Shown in pieces: positions 24,258 to 37,033 of a DNA stretch of 60,000 nucleotides (its first letter is position 1; each line of letters begins with the position of its first letter). The stretch is from Polytrichum commune (taxonomy: Eukaryota; Streptophyta; Polytrichopsida; Polytrichales; Polytrichaceae), in contig OX485804.1 of the NCBI GenBank assembly GCA_950295325.1, positions 28,522,001 through 28,582,000 of the forward strand. The letters are read 5' to 3'. The notes beneath the pieces were generated by a model, which was given only the letters and a program-made list of their open reading frames with translations, did no database searches and was not told the DNA's origin. Position numbers and translations under genes: made by a program.

Positions 24258-25930
24258 AGGGCACGGATTACAACTTACAATAAGAAAGTTGAGATACTAG
24301 AGATTTCTTCTCACGAAACAATCTGCTTACATCTAGCTATGCCCTTGGGTGTAACCAGTGAAACTTGTTCTCTTTTGCATAGTTCTTAAGCTACTAATCT
24401 TCCATGCTACATCCAATTTAAGATAGATAATCTTGTTCGATCCAGATATTCTCTGGCAGTTTCTTTGCTGGGAGGAACCTCTTACTGCGTCTTGAATACC
24501 TGAACAAGAAAGGATACTTCAGAATACAACAACATGAACTCGTATTAGCCTGGAACAAAATCAACATACTACCCAAACAATCTCTTCCAACTCTAACACA
24601 TCGAGTCATAAACCCTGAAGCACACCGAGGTGTTTTTTGAATGCAAAACCATAAACCCAAGAAAACGCTTGTACTTCAGCGGCAACGTACAAACGATCTC
24701 TCCAACCTCACGCGAAATCTCAAACACGAACTTCACGATAGGAAGAAGGCTAAAATGCAGCATGACAATTCCCACCTGAACGACAAAATCGCAACAACCA
24801 AGAACAAGAACACAAGAGAAATCAATCGCACCTAGTCATATACACCTGTATGCAACCCAACTCTAAACAAAGGCTGCTTCGGCAGATGGAAACTGCACAG
24901 CAACATGCACAACAAAACCCTATTCTCTCAAAGAAGTGTCAAGCCATATATCAGTTCTGATAGTGTGACACATGCCGACAGACTGCAGACTTTTGACTTG
25001 GTCGTGCTGGACTCAAAAAGCATATGGGCCTTATGTGGTCACTCTTCTTCTTAATTGGACACATTTATTTCCGTGGCATATTGCAAGGTTTGTAGTTACT
25101 CAGAATGGCCACCGAAAAGACATACATCATATCCTCCGACTATATGCTTAAATATACACCAAAATTCACTTTGGCCTTCCATCCCATGAACTTTTGCATC
25201 TCAATTCGGATTCTGTAACTGAAATGCCAATCTACCAGAGAAGCAATACACGATTCAATCGAACAACCTGTGCAGTTGAAAATGCTCCTAACAAAATCCA
25301 CACAACTTACACTTCCTCGATCTTAGCTCTACTTAGACTCGTATATGCGTCCCCCTTCGATCAAGGTCCTTCAGTGTCGATGATGATATAATTCCTTGCA
25401 CTGAAGGCATAATTGGCAACCTACATAGGCGTTGACGGCATTGAGAGGCGGTAATCACGACCACATCCATGTGCATGAAACAGCTGGAGACTGTGTCTGT
25501 TTAAGCTTAAACCCAGCTGTCAACAACTCACATGACGACAGCAGACAGCAGACGGCCAAACAAAAAACTTACATCTCTATAAAGGAACTTACAAGCAATT
25601 CCTGACTCGTACTAACCTCGAGTACATGACGTTGCATACATCAATCATCATCATCATCACAATTGCCGACAGCTTCAATGAAAGCACTATTCAATGAACG
25701 GAACGTAGCAGTCTAAATTCCTCCCCCTGGAGTGTGATGCACGCCAACGCTGTGGTGGAGATCCTGTTCGAGATCACGGTCACGTTCACCTAACTGGAAA
25801 CAGAATTCTTTGGAAAACAGAAACGGAATTAGCTAAGCTCGACAGGGGCTCCGAACCATCATCAGTAAGCTTCCGGAGCCGATGATGTGTCGCGGAGTAG
25901 TGTCCTAAAGTGACGAACTCTTGACCAAAG
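24258..25930. other. 5' flank of NAC copy 1
   Basis: Leader and promoter of the leftward NAC gene, with no separate gene seen. A CATCAT tract is present near 25645. Frames of 60-90 codons here have no family resemblance. Confidence 0.45.
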
Positions 25931-25934
25931 CAAA

Positions 25935-26160
25935 TGAACGGGGAGAACCGACCGCTAGTTACAGATGAATTGGTTGATTTTGAGAACTAACCAGGTAAAG
26001 TTCGAGACTTCAGGAACATTAGCGATTAAATTTTAAGGAACCTGTAAAGTACACCTCAAATTAATATGGAAAACCCGAAAGATCACAACATGGAACCGGC
26101 TGGACTTGGGAACCACTAAATTTTTGACACATTATGCCCAAAAATCTCCCCCGACACTGA
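25935..26160. repeat. Dispersed repeat fragment related to 41030-41230 and 43960-43990
   Basis: GAACGGGGAGAACCGACCGCTAG-like text at the left is the inverse of text at 43965-43990. The following TTACAGATGAATTGGTTGA, AAGATCACAACATGGAACCGG and TTATGCCCAAAAATCTCCCC match the order seen at 41033-41225 (TTACAGATGAACCGATTGAG, AAGATCACAACATTTAACCGG, CTATGCCCAAACTCTCCCC). Confidence 0.7.
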
Positions 26161-27006
26161 AACGGGCGCAAAAGGAGTTATATTTAGGCAGGGGCGAGAG
26201 GGAGGGCGACAAGTGCGCTGCGAGGCTTCTCATGCAAAGCCCCGAGGGACGGCAGCGATGGCTATGGCGGAATCGCAGCGAATGCAGTGGAATGGCTTCG
26301 CGCTGCGTCACTGCGAAGCTTTCTCCGAGCGCCGGGCAGACTCGATAATTTTCTCTCGCGGGCACCTCTGTGGTCTGTGCGACTTCTATTAATAGCACAT
26401 CCACCCCTACCCTACTCTTTGTGTAGGGTAATTCATGCATTAGTAAAACATGGGCGACTTTGTGTTAATTCTCAAAAACTCAAAATATCAGGACTAAACC
26501 CATGGTTTCATTTGCTGTAGTTTACAAATAACCTTAATGTCAGAGGGCTCGCTATTCCCTCTTTTCATGCGCGGGAATTTCGTTTCCACCTAAGATACAA
26601 GTGGTCTTAGCAAATGTGAGCACGACATGTGGCAAAACTTGAGGGGAAAACAATCGATATGTGTTGGAATAGAGAGCCTTCTATGGTAGATTGGATTTCA
26701 ATGTAACAAAAATTAGCATGATGCTTATAAGTTACCAGTGATATGCTAACTTATCATTAATTCACGGTCTAGTGAGTACGTACTGTAGTGAACTAATTAT
26801 ACCACCAATGTTAGGAAAGAATACATGGTAAAGCTCATGTTTTTGGAGGTAAAGATAGTTGGCTTCACAGTTGGACAGGCCCAAATTCAAGTAACTTACC
26901 AGTAACTCCTATATAAGTGAGCACAATGAAAGTAAGATACATGCAAGAGCAATGAAATGAGGCCCACTTCTCTGTTCAACTTACCACATCAAAATTAGAG
27001 GGTCTA

Positions 27007-27346
27007 AGGGTCACTTCACACACAAGCCAAGGGCCATGACCATGTACTTGTGAGGTCTCTTGATTCTTATCCAAAGGTTGCACCACTAATATGGTTTGCC
27101 AAAATTTATGTCAAGCCTAATTCTTGGAGGTGGGCCTAATGCAAACTTCGGCAGATCATAAAACATTATTTGTAGTCTACCATGTAGGAATCCATGTAGA
27201 CTTTTCATCCAAGATAACTTTTTTTGGCCCTTAGGCCTTCACCTTGTAGTGTGAAGGGAACTCGAACGGTCTCAGCCTTTTCGACCAATGAGATATCTTA
27301 TAATGTAATGGTCACAAGCCTTCAGTCTCGTGCGTGAAGTGGCCCT
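27007..27346. mobile_element. Complete MITE with AGGG(C/T)CACTTCAC termini
   Basis: The left end is AGGGTCACTTCACACACAAG. The right end, inverted, is AGGGCCACTTCACGCACGAG. About 45 bp of each end are related. The length is about 340 bp and there is no open frame. Related pieces occur in the GDPD4-like intron, at 42423-43398, at 44396-44640 (inverted) and, weakly, at 49200-50500. A clear target-site duplication was not found. Confidence 0.75.
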
Positions 27347-27522
27347 AAGGCCATACTTAGGTTCGTTTTACCTACATTGTTTTGAATAGATCCGTAAATA
27401 GTTGTTTGAATAGTGTTAATGGAGTGTTGGCAACAAGGCACATGTCTAGAGGCAAGCTACTCGTACGATCTATTGTGAACCCTATTAACTAATTCCAAGT
27501 TTAAAGTTACTCACATGCGAGT

Positions 27523-27873
27523 AGCCCCAAGCTAGATCACATCTTCATTTGGTTGGGCCCCACCCCTCCCACGCCTCCTTCACTACCCAGTCTTCCTGCA
27601 TGCAGTGCATGGAAACTCCTCCTCATCGAGAACCAATGTGACAATATCCGGTCAAAATTACAAATATTCAAATTGATATCACTTTCGTTATATATTCCCA
27701 AGTTAATTGATGGAGTTCCTTCACATGCCACAGGAAAGTGATGGCTTAAGTGACAGGATATGATCACATTGGTTCCCAACGGGAAAGGGTTCCCATGCAA
27801 GTGCAGGCAAGAAGACCAGGCATTGAAGGAGGCGTGGGGCCCAGCCGAATGAAGATGTGATCTAGCCTAGGGC
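27523..27873. mobile_element. Foldback, Mutator-like non-autonomous element, copy 1
   Basis: The two ends are inverted repeats of about 125 bp. Left starts AGCCCCAAGCTAGATCACAT and right, inverted, starts GCCCTAGGCTAGATCACATC. Pairing continues to GAACCAATGTGA(C/T). Flanks are CATGCGAGT on the left and CATGCAAGC on the right, an imperfect 9-bp target duplication. Long terminal repeats with a 9-bp duplication are typical of Mutator-like elements. The second copy is at 46976-47336. Confidence 0.75.
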
Positions 27874-27879
27874 CATGCA

Positions 27880-30800
27880 AGCATAGACATAATTAGGTTA
27901 GCATACATAGTTAGTACATATCACTCCAATTAATACAGAAACCCGGTATTAGATTTTACGTTTTGCAAAACCTACATGGAAGTTGGTTGATAGAAATACC
28001 TAGAAAATATCCCAAAAAAATGGACAGCATTCAGCTTTGATGAAAGCTCTAGAATAGAAGAAGAAAATTGGATGTCTTTTGGGGTGTCCTTCAACAACCG
28101 AGAAAAATCAACCATACTTCAAACGTCGGAAACATTGAAAACCAAAAGCCCGGAGATCGTGTATCATGATTGCATGTAACTTCTGACAAAATTTGTGGAC
28201 CAATTCGGAATTGTTGAAACCTATGTAGGCCGATCCAAACGTTGACATATGTATACATTGAGACGTTTAGCGGTTACCAAAGATCATTATATTCATTAAT
28301 CAGAGACTTTGGAAAGTCTCAAAATAAATGCAAATGATTTAAGATTTAGTTTGATTTTTTTATTGTGATGACATGTATTTGTGTCATGATAACCAATTTG
28401 CAACTTTATTGTGATGAAATTACATCATGGGCTCCTAAGATAGGAAGTTCAAAGATGATACCTACTAATCATAGAGCCCTTTATCATTATATTCGGTAAT
28501 CGGAGACTTTTGCCATGATTTTGAGACTATTTAAGGACGTGGTTTTCAAATAAAGAATAAAAATTTTGATATTACTTAATTTAAATGAAATAAAGAAATT
28601 TGCAAGGGTGATTGCAACTTTATTGTTGAGTTGGTGTTGTTACAATCCATGTAAGATATTGTATTATGGATGATAACTCAGTGTTTTTAATCAAGTGAAC
28701 CCTTTCAAGCAAATTCAATTCACATTTTGTGTTTCTAACCTCTAGGTTAGAGACATGAACAACTTTGTTGTAGTCGGAGTCGAATTGTAATCTCAATGTT
28801 GTAGCTTCAAGCAACAATTCGAATCAATTTAAAATCAACTCTCGTGATATATGATTCTCGAGATTCATGGTGAGTAGAATACTTCAAGGATTTGGCTTCA
28901 CACGAGAGTTCAGATCAAGCAAGAACCATTGAATGCATGTGGACCCCAAAAGCAAGTTACCAACTCAACTTCAATGTTTCATTTCACCGTCCTATTTCAC
29001 TCATGAGGTGTCAAAGCTTTGCAAAAGGTATTGGGGGGGGGAGGAATATATCATATGTTTGAGAGGCTTTACATTTTTGAGCTTGTTGTCCTAAATGTCA
29101 TTTCTATATTATATACATTGCTAGAAATAGTATGTATAATTTGAGTTCTCATATGTCTCCACTTGTATTTGTTCCTTATGTATAACGCACTAACAAACAA
29201 ACTCATGAGCAATTTGTCAAATTTGTAAGTGAAATTTGGTGATTTACAATAAGAAATTTGGAAGAAATTGTTACAATTAAAGTTAAAATATATGAGAGCA
29301 GAAAATATGCACCCTCATGACATTTAGTCATTGTGTGCACAATAACCACTAAAGTATTAAAACTACATGTGTGTTAAATAGTAGGTTTGGAAGATGTGAA
29401 AGGTCAATAGTATGTGAGAACAGTTACATGAATATGAGAAGTTGGGATTGAAAGGTAAACTAGTTTGACCCACCCATGTTACTCTTTGTTTTGTATGATG
29501 ACATGGCAAGCAAGTGAAGTATCTTTTGGGTGGTCCAATGAAAAGTGAATCTTAATGTTTTTAATCATCTACTTAATGCTCATGAGTGTTGCATTGTGAA
29601 ATCGTATTCAAATGGACGTGACCTAAAAATAATTTCTCTACAACTTTGTGGAACCCCTAGACAACAAATTAGTAGTCAACCTCCTCTTCAAAGTAGTACA
29701 CCGTTCATGGTATTTAGTGTCACGTACACTTTTTGCAAAGAGCCTAAACTAGATACCTAGAAGTCTCAAAGTGTCACATCCGCTAATTGTCAAATATGAT
29801 GTTATTCGTCAACATAAGTAACTTCTTTAAGTGGTACATTATTCACATTAGCATAGCAAATTGGGATACCATATGTGATAGTTTTGCATTCTAGTATGCA
29901 AGCGAAGATAATATTGAGCATGCTAGTGGCAGATGTCATGTGGTTCCATTTTGATTTGCAAGTAGAAGATACTCTTGAACATACTAATGCTAAGTGTTAT
30001 TCATGTACATTTTAGTCATTTTGTAGACCATTGTGTAACAGAGGCAATCACCTCATAACACTATTCAACATACTCATGCCAAGATATTAGTAAGCAAACT
30101 TGAACACTGAGCAATATGAGGTGATACTAATGGTGAAGTTGTTGACTGTAAAAATAACCTAGCATACACCCCAAAATAGGGTAAGTGACACTAAATAACA
30201 TAAACAGTTTTTCCAACCTCCACATCATTGTAATTGTCAAAAATTTGTCATCAAATGCATGTTGTTTTGGATGCGTTGCGAGGGGGTCATACATTGAGTG
30301 AAAAGCTATGGAACTTATGTAACACTAAATAGTAAGTACTAGGTGAGGCCCTTGCCCGGAACCTTTTGGGCAACAAGGAGATGCTCATAGTAGGAGCCCC
30401 AATGCACAAACCCTTGTTTCCCATAAACCTCCAGACCTCAAGCTTCACCGAACCAAAACAAATGAGGGTGATTATATTCTGGAACACCCTCTTACAATAT
30501 CCAGCACTAAGATAAGTGTCACAATACCTTACATGAAACTAGGGAAATATAATAAGCAATCTAGGAATACAGTTGTACCAATTCATTATACAAGAGTGAA
30601 CTGGTAGTCATTGATTAAGATAGACAAAAGCACATGCATGTTAGTTTGTTCAGTAGCACAACTATTTCCAATTCAATGACTTACCCACACTAACTACCAT
30701 GACCAATACAGTTGGACCCAGGCAATAATGTTTATCAACACCACTATTATATCATGATAAGGAAGCTCCTGATGTTAATCAATCCATAATCGATCTACTA

Positions 30801-32014
30801 TGCATTTTGGAACTTTGAAATGGCAAGGACCCATGCATAGTTTGATGCAGTCACTATTCTAAAGTTTCAAACCAGTCGACTGTCACTAGCATCATGTTGA
30901 ACAAACAGTACAAGGATGTCCAAGACATGAGTTCATGTGCACAAGTGCAATGGGTGGAGACAGGATCGCGGCACAGGCCCACACCGTACAGCTACGGCTT
31001 CGTATAGCTCACGGCTACACTGATCAAATATCAGGAATCGACTCAGGAGTACCACTCTGACAGGCTGAACAAAATCACATGAAATTACACATAAAACCTC
31101 AATCTCCAATTTCCATGTACTTTATTTCAACATTTAAACAATATTTTGGCTATAAGTTGTGGCTACCACAAATTACATTGATAGTGTTTAGATACGAATC
31201 AATAATTGAGGATACAACATTAGTTTGACACTGACCACGTAAACATAATGCTCAACTGTACACACGTGTTCTCCCCCTCGAGTTTCTGTGTTAGTTTCCA
31301 CTGACTTGACCTGAATACTACTTATCTACAAATCCCAAATCACCTAAACCTTTTTAAGAGACTCTGTCATCAAGAACACCACCATCCAAACTTTGTGAAC
31401 AATGCGCATCCCTAGCCTTAAAAAGGCAAAATGGTTTTGCAAAGCATCTGCATCCCCCTCAACACCATTAAATCCACTTACAGATGAGAAAGTGATACAC
31501 AAATCTAAACAAGTATATTTATATAACAAACAACCTCAAGCTATCCCTGCACTTAGGCTGACAGAAACACAAACACTAGTGATAAGGGCATTATGAATTA
31601 CCAGATATCTTCCTAGAGGAAGAATTCAAGAGAAATTGGGGCCACGTAAGCTGAGCCTCATTACTTGCACTGATGAGGACCGAAGGTAGTACCATTAGGT
31701 ACACAACAATTTTCTACATCTAGAATTTGAGTCAAGAGCTAATAATCACACATAATACACAGATGTTAAATAGAGGCATCTTTATCCTCCAACCACGCAG
31801 CTTCAACTTCCAAGGCTGCATTGTTTGTGGCAATTTTCAATTGAGCGTGTACTATCAATCATAAATGCATTGAGGCCTCCAAAGGCACCCAAGATGGCAG
31901 GTTTTTGAATAACAAAACCTCTAGGTTTGTCTACTCTACAGACTTTGACCTGCAAAAGAAGAGAGCAGAATGTACACATCTCAAGGTCTACCTAACTAAA
32001 CTAGCAAACAGCAT
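27880..32014. other. Intergenic DNA between the two NAC genes
   Basis: No gene is supported. The block at about 28263-28560 contains ATTCATTAATCAGAGACTTT and GGTAATCGGAGACTTTTGCC. It recurs at 37855-38100, where its second half is inverted, so it is a repeat. A G9-10 run lies at about 29034. The right end near 31900-32014 is probably 3' UTR of NAC copy 2. Confidence 0.5.
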
Positions 32015-34636
32015 TTACAAAATGGTATTATACATATGCTGTGCAACTCGCCATGTGCCTCGCAACAACAAAAACCAGACAAGTGCTGAAACAGCTCCAA
32101 GCAAAAATACAAACACAAATCCACTCCTGGAGCCCTTCGTCACTTGTCTTTGGGGCCGTCTCCGCAGACCACATTGAGCACACCCTTGCTGTTTGCAATC
32201 ATCTGTACATGGTGCCCATGTTCCTGACACAACTTCCTGGTGCACCTTCCCTCCAGCATAGTCGGTCACTGCAGCCTGCACATGCTTGGCACCATCTTCA
32301 GAGCGCAAACATGTTATCGTGAACGCAGTAAGGTGTGTTTCAGTGGCAGTAACATATGTGGAGCTAAAGCCAGGTAGCTCAGCTGCTGAGGCTGGCAGTA
32401 TTGGCATGAAGCTGTTGATACCTGATAACTTTGAAGACTTACTGCTGTCTGCAGCTGGTTTCAAAGTTTGGAGAGGTGGAGGTGAGAGATCTGGCTGCTG
32501 CCAAGAGTAAGTAGAGTCAGCAGTGAGCGGAGGAATCACATCCGGTTGCAGATTTCCTCCGTGATGGTGTACACCAGCACGCTGTGGATCTGGTAATGAC
32601 AACCGGGGTGCATAGTTCTCCTCCGAAGTCAGAAACGAGAAAAGACTTTCATAGTCCTCCTCGGAATTGGCAGTTGATGCAACGGATCCCGCTACATTTA
32701 ATTCTGCGTTTTCGGCAATACCTTGAGAGGATGTAGAGCGTGCAGACTGCTCAGCACTGCTTTGTGATACAGGAAAATCTGCAGTGTATGACAACAAATC
32801 TGCACAGCGGAAAAATCCCTATCAACTCTCCGAGATCACACTCTTTAAGATCAACTATAATTTCCTAATTAAGAACCTCCATGCATTCTCGACTTCCACC
32901 TCTCACTCGAGAGCTGATCAACATCCAAAATTTTGACTCCGCATACCTTTATCAAGAATAGAACGGCAACCTTCGGAACCAATATCTACACCTCCTCCAG
33001 AAAAATCTTCATCCCACGTATTTGAAACGTCAAAACTTGCCACATCCTCAACCTGACTCTGTGGACGTCTCAATAGTATCCTCCGAGCAGCAGCACCCTG
33101 AGAATTCAATTGCATCGTTGTCACAGAACTCCTACGTGGCCGAAGTTGTATGCCAGTTTCTCTTGGGTAGAAAAACTCCTGACCGCCTGCAGGGCCCAAA
33201 ATATCATTCATCTCTAAAAAGTCGCCTGTGCTCACATCATCGAACCCCAATTCTGAGACACTGTTCATGGTAAATTGCCCCACTCCACCATTGAAAGAAA
33301 CCATGTTGTTAGTGACATAATCCCCGTCGTTATGGTCTTCCTCCTCCCATGGAAAACCATCAATAACAGCATCGCGCCAAGCTTCTCCTCCTTGTTGATC
33401 CAGAGATGTTCCCTGATTCAAACCTGTCTCCTGAGCAGCATCAACCATCTCTTGCAACAAACGACCATCCTCTGCAGACACTGGAGCGTATTCTCCAAGC
33501 TCGAACTCAGGTTCAGGGAAGACGTCCCATTCCCCAGGTGCAGGGAAGGTCAACGTGGTGGATATCATTCCCTCGCCAAGCAGCTCTTCCAGAGCTTTCT
33601 GCAAAAGAAAGAACATATGTTAGACATCAAAACGGCAATGGGAGGCACCAACATACCAAATTCTCTCACCGAAAGAAAATCATATCTTTTGATTAAAGTA
33701 GAAAGATGATCCAATGTAGTCAAAAAGCAAACATGAAAAAGAGCCGATACCTCAGTAGACACAAGTTCTAAGAAATCATCCTGACGCTCCTCTACGGGGT
33801 CGACAGGCTCCGTTTTGATGGCTGACTCGTGTTCGGACATAGCTGGGGCCTCATCAGTAACCACATCCTCACTTTCTAAAGGGGGCTCGTCCTGAGTTTC
33901 TGCAGGAGAAGGTGACCTGTAGGCCTCCTCCACAAACACAGCACCATACTGCTCACCGTTCTTCGGGCCCGGCCCGCTCTTCTTAAAGATGCGGGCAAGC
34001 ACAAAAGCTTCCTGGTATCCTTGCAGTTTCTCGTATACTTCGTCATCCATTCGATACTCATGCATGACCCAATCTGTGCGCTCCCCTCGAGGAGCACGGC
34101 CTCTATAGTACACTAGAGTTTTCTTCATGCCGATAGTTCGTTGCCCAGACTGGACAACCCTGTCCTTGCCTGTAGACTTCCAGTAACCAGCTTCTGTTGC
34201 TCGGTTGGTGCGCGATCCATTAGGATACTTCTTATCCCGAGCACTGAAGAAGTACCACTCTTGATCACTGCTCCCAAGACAAGATTTATCTGCAACAACA
34301 TAAAACTGAATTAGCCACCGAACCACACAGAACAGGAAATATATCAACAATCACAACACATCCACAACACATATCCACATGCTCAAGACAAACATGAGCA
34401 ACTTCTGCAGTCTGAACAGCAATTTATTTCTACCAGCAGCAGCAACACTGTGTTGGTCTGAGAGCATCTAGTAACATACCAGGTAAATCCCAAGGCTCAC
34501 ACTTGTACAGATCCACCTCCTTGATTACGTCGAACTCGATAGTTTTCCCATTCACTTTGCGCTTCAAGTAGTAAACGACTAGTTCCTCATCGGTGGGATG
34601 GAACCGGAAACCAGGGGGAAGGCGTGGCCGAGCCAT
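32015..34636 (-). CDS. Membrane-anchored NAC transcription factor (NTL type), copy 2
   Basis: Four exons, reading leftward, are 34636-34480, 34289-33751, 33598-32947 and 32799-32015, giving 710 residues. The start is the ATG before [17 protein letters not shown], at the same distance from the first intron (157 nt) as in copy 1. The NAC domain is canonical: [66 protein letters not shown] and [13 protein letters not shown] long acidic region holds [10 protein letters not shown] and DFLEMND, the latter shared with copy 1. The C-terminus has [10 protein letters not shown], a basic patch (GLRRRPQRQ) and one membrane helix (about residues 674-697). Compared with copy 1 it lacks two introns, one in the D-E linker and one before the last third. 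The two genes are in the same orientation and about 7.8 kb apart, so a segmental or tandem duplication is likely. Confidence 0.95.
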
Positions 34637-34700
34637 GAACACCAAAAAGGGCTTGGCGAGGCGAAAAGACAAAGCTTCGATGATGATATCTTACACTTTC

Positions 34701-34702
<2 letters not shown>

Positions 34703-34737
<35 letters not shown>

Positions 34738-34742
34738 CCCCC
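34703..34742. repeat. (CT)n plus C-run in the leader of NAC copy 2
   Basis: About 16 CT units followed by eight C lie 67 bp upstream of the NAC copy 2 ATG, reading as GGGGGGGG(AG)n on the coding strand. Its place suggests it is part of the leader or core promoter. Confidence 0.9.
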
Positions 34743-34799
34743 TAAAAAAGGATTTCTAGGCTTTTCCAAAGTTTTCACTATGTTTATGGATTATGAGTA

Positions 34800-36110
34800 T
34801 AGAGGTTGGCAACAATCCAGTGGCAATTACAGCTACTTCAGCAGACTTCAGGGCCTGAACAAAAGAGAGTAGATGTTAGATGACGTGTAAAATTCCTTCA
34901 ACTCCCGACAAACAAACAGAACCGAACACAGTCTTGCCAATTCTAGTCAAAGATCTTCCAGGCAGTAGTAAGAATTTCGTGAAAACTGCTTCATGACAAG
35001 ACAGCCGTGGACTCTTTTTCAAACCAACAAACTACACTCGTTAAAGAAATCTGATGCTCAAATTCGACCTCCAAACCAAACCTCCTGCCATTCTTCTGTT
35101 CCCCACTCGCTTCACAGATCCTCACACACGCAAAAAATCTCTCACTATCTCTTCTTCCCCCGGCCGTCTGCAATTGCCACTCTCAAAACAAAACAAAAAA
35201 GGATGGACGCACCAACAGAGAATTCCAACAAGTACCTTATGATCAAAAGACCTTCGTTCAATTCGCCAGCCTACCAAACCCTCACGGGCGCACAAAACCG
35301 CGCCCGCCCGTTCGTCCGTTCGTTTCCTTCAAAGCCGGCCGGCGCTAGAACTAAATAGAAACCAAACCCAAAAAAACCATGCGCTGCTGCAGACTACCAC
35401 TGAAAAAAACTCGAGCTGCTAACTAGAACCCGAATAGAAACCACTACCGGAGACTCTTGCAAGAGTCACCGGTCACTACACCATATGAAGAAGAACGGCA
35501 GGCGATGAAACCCTGCAGAACTCTCGTGCATGTTGGCAGATGACGATGATAATGATGGCAGGCACGCAGGCGAGAAACAACAACAACAACAACTACAACT
35601 ACAACAACAACAACACCAACCAACCAAATCCTAAATCCTCCTCCTCCTCCTCCTCCTCTTAGAAGAGGAGAGCTCGAGGGTTTGAAGCGATGGCGATGGT
35701 GCGGGCGGGCGAAACAGCGACACCACTAGAATGCAAAGAGAAAAAGGGCGGTGGTCTGCTGCCCTCCCTCTCTCTTCTTTCTGCCAAGGGTCCCCTGTGG
35801 GCCCCGCGTGGGCCCCACTCGCCCTCCCATTTTCCCCTTCCTCTCAACTTCGCAGTGGTTTCAGTTCAGCCGCTTGTTGTTTATTAGCTCACTTGATCAC
35901 CCCTGTAGCTTTGTCTTAAGAAGATTGTTTTCTTCTGACCGGCTTCACGGCTCGGGCAGTTCGGGCACCTCGGGCGGCGGGCGGGCGGGCGGGCGGGCGG
36001 GCGGGCGGGCCCGGGGGGATGTTCTAAGATCGGACGAAACCGCAAAAAGTGGCCTTCTGTGTACGAGTCGGCTTCTTAGCCCCGTAAGTTCTCATCGGAA
36101 TTCCACTTGT
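34800..36110. promoter_or_regulatory. Upstream region of NAC copy 2, rich in simple sequence
   Basis: No gene is supported. It contains a CAA/CTA-type tract (about 35577-35620), a (CTC)n tract (about 35638-35658), a GC-rich segment from about 35660 and a (GGGC)n run at 35970-36012. Such simple and GC-rich sequence is common around plant transcription starts. The actual start site is not visible from sequence. Confidence 0.4.
35970..36012. repeat. (GGGC)n tract, potential G-quadruplex
   Basis: About nine consecutive GGGC units, then CCCGGGGGG. Four or more G3 runs with one-base loops are the pattern of a stable G-quadruplex on the plus strand. It lies about 1.35 kb upstream of NAC copy 2. Confidence 0.85.
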
Positions 36111-36120
36111 GACATGGGAA

Positions 36121-36465
36121 GTACACTAAATAGGAAATTTAGTGTTTGATACACTAAATACGAACACATACACTAAATATCACTAACCCTATGAAAGTAA
36201 GTAACATTACATGTGAACTCAAACACTAAATATCAACTATGGTAATATGTGGAAGTTACATGCACGAATTTAGAGTTAGTAAGGATATGAAAAAAATTTG
36301 ACAATGATAAAAGGAGAGAAAGGAGGTGGCAGCAGGGAAGGTGGCGGCTCATTTATGTCCAACACTAATTATCAAAGAATTTGAAAATTAGTGTTGAGCA
36401 AGATAGGGTGGTAACAACACTAGATATAATCAAGCACTAAATATTATCATATTTAGTGTTTAGTA
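36121..36465 (+). mobile_element. MITE of the CACTAAATAT family, copy 1
   Basis: It starts with TACACTAAATAGGAAATTTA and ends ATATTTAGTGTTTAGTAAG. Internal landmarks are CCTATGAAAGTAAGTAACAT, a GTTAGTAAGGATATGAAA block and GATAGGGTGGTAACAACACT. Near-equal copies are at 38932-39246 (inverted) and 48604-48920 (same orientation). It has inverted ends and no coding capacity. Confidence 0.8.
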
Positions 36466-36467
36466 AG

Positions 36468-36668
36468 TTGCACTAAACATCCGAGTTGGTGTGGCCCACA
36501 CTATTTTTCCTCACCCACCCACACTAGTTGTCTTGGAGGAATTGGGTGGCCATATTTCTTTTTGGAGAGGGTGTCGTAATGGCGTTCGGTGTTACGCGAT
36601 GAAGTCACGAAAGGCCACTCTGATAAATATGACGCACTGCACTCAACGTCACACTAAATCATACGTTT
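36468..36668 (+). mobile_element. MITE copy (TAGTGTGGCC family)
   Basis: It begins near GCACTAAACATCCGAGTTGG and has TGTGGCCCACACTATTTTTC, GTTGTCTTGGAGGA, GGGTGTCGTAATGGCG and CACACTAAATCATACG. The same order of blocks occurs at 37495-37690 and 49488-49675, and inverted at 16877-17062. Confidence 0.65.
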
Positions 36669-37033
36669 GGTTTTAGTTGGGTTGTAATTCTAGAGAGGGT
36701 GTCTTATGACACTTGGTGTTGGCTACATAATGAGTCACAAGGAATACTCTAATCAGCATGAAAGACACACCAATCCAACATAAGGTTTTGATCTAGCGTA
36801 GCATTCAATTTCATGTGACACGTTCATTAGAATGATTTTCATGACTTGTGATGTAACGATGCCAAGTGTTGTATGAAACTCGCTTTGGAATTGCTACCCA
36901 GTATTGTTTGCATGAACGAATAATCAAGGTAGTGCTAGGATCACCCCATTACAACTTTCAAACAACCAGTCCCCATATCAAATTAAGAGATTTGCATGAA
37001 AATTTTGTCGTGCATATAACTACAATAAATCAT

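Noticed and set aside
33275-33709. 144-codon plus-strand frame
   Set aside because: Antisense to the acidic region of NAC copy 2.
21220-34636. Possible single giant NAC gene or trans-spliced unit
   Set aside because: Each copy has its own start, full NAC domain, membrane helix and stop, so they are two genes.
35659-36149. Frames up to 132 codons with Gly/Arg repeats upstream of NAC copy 2
   Set aside because: They translate simple sequence and the (GGGC)n tract in a promoter-like region.
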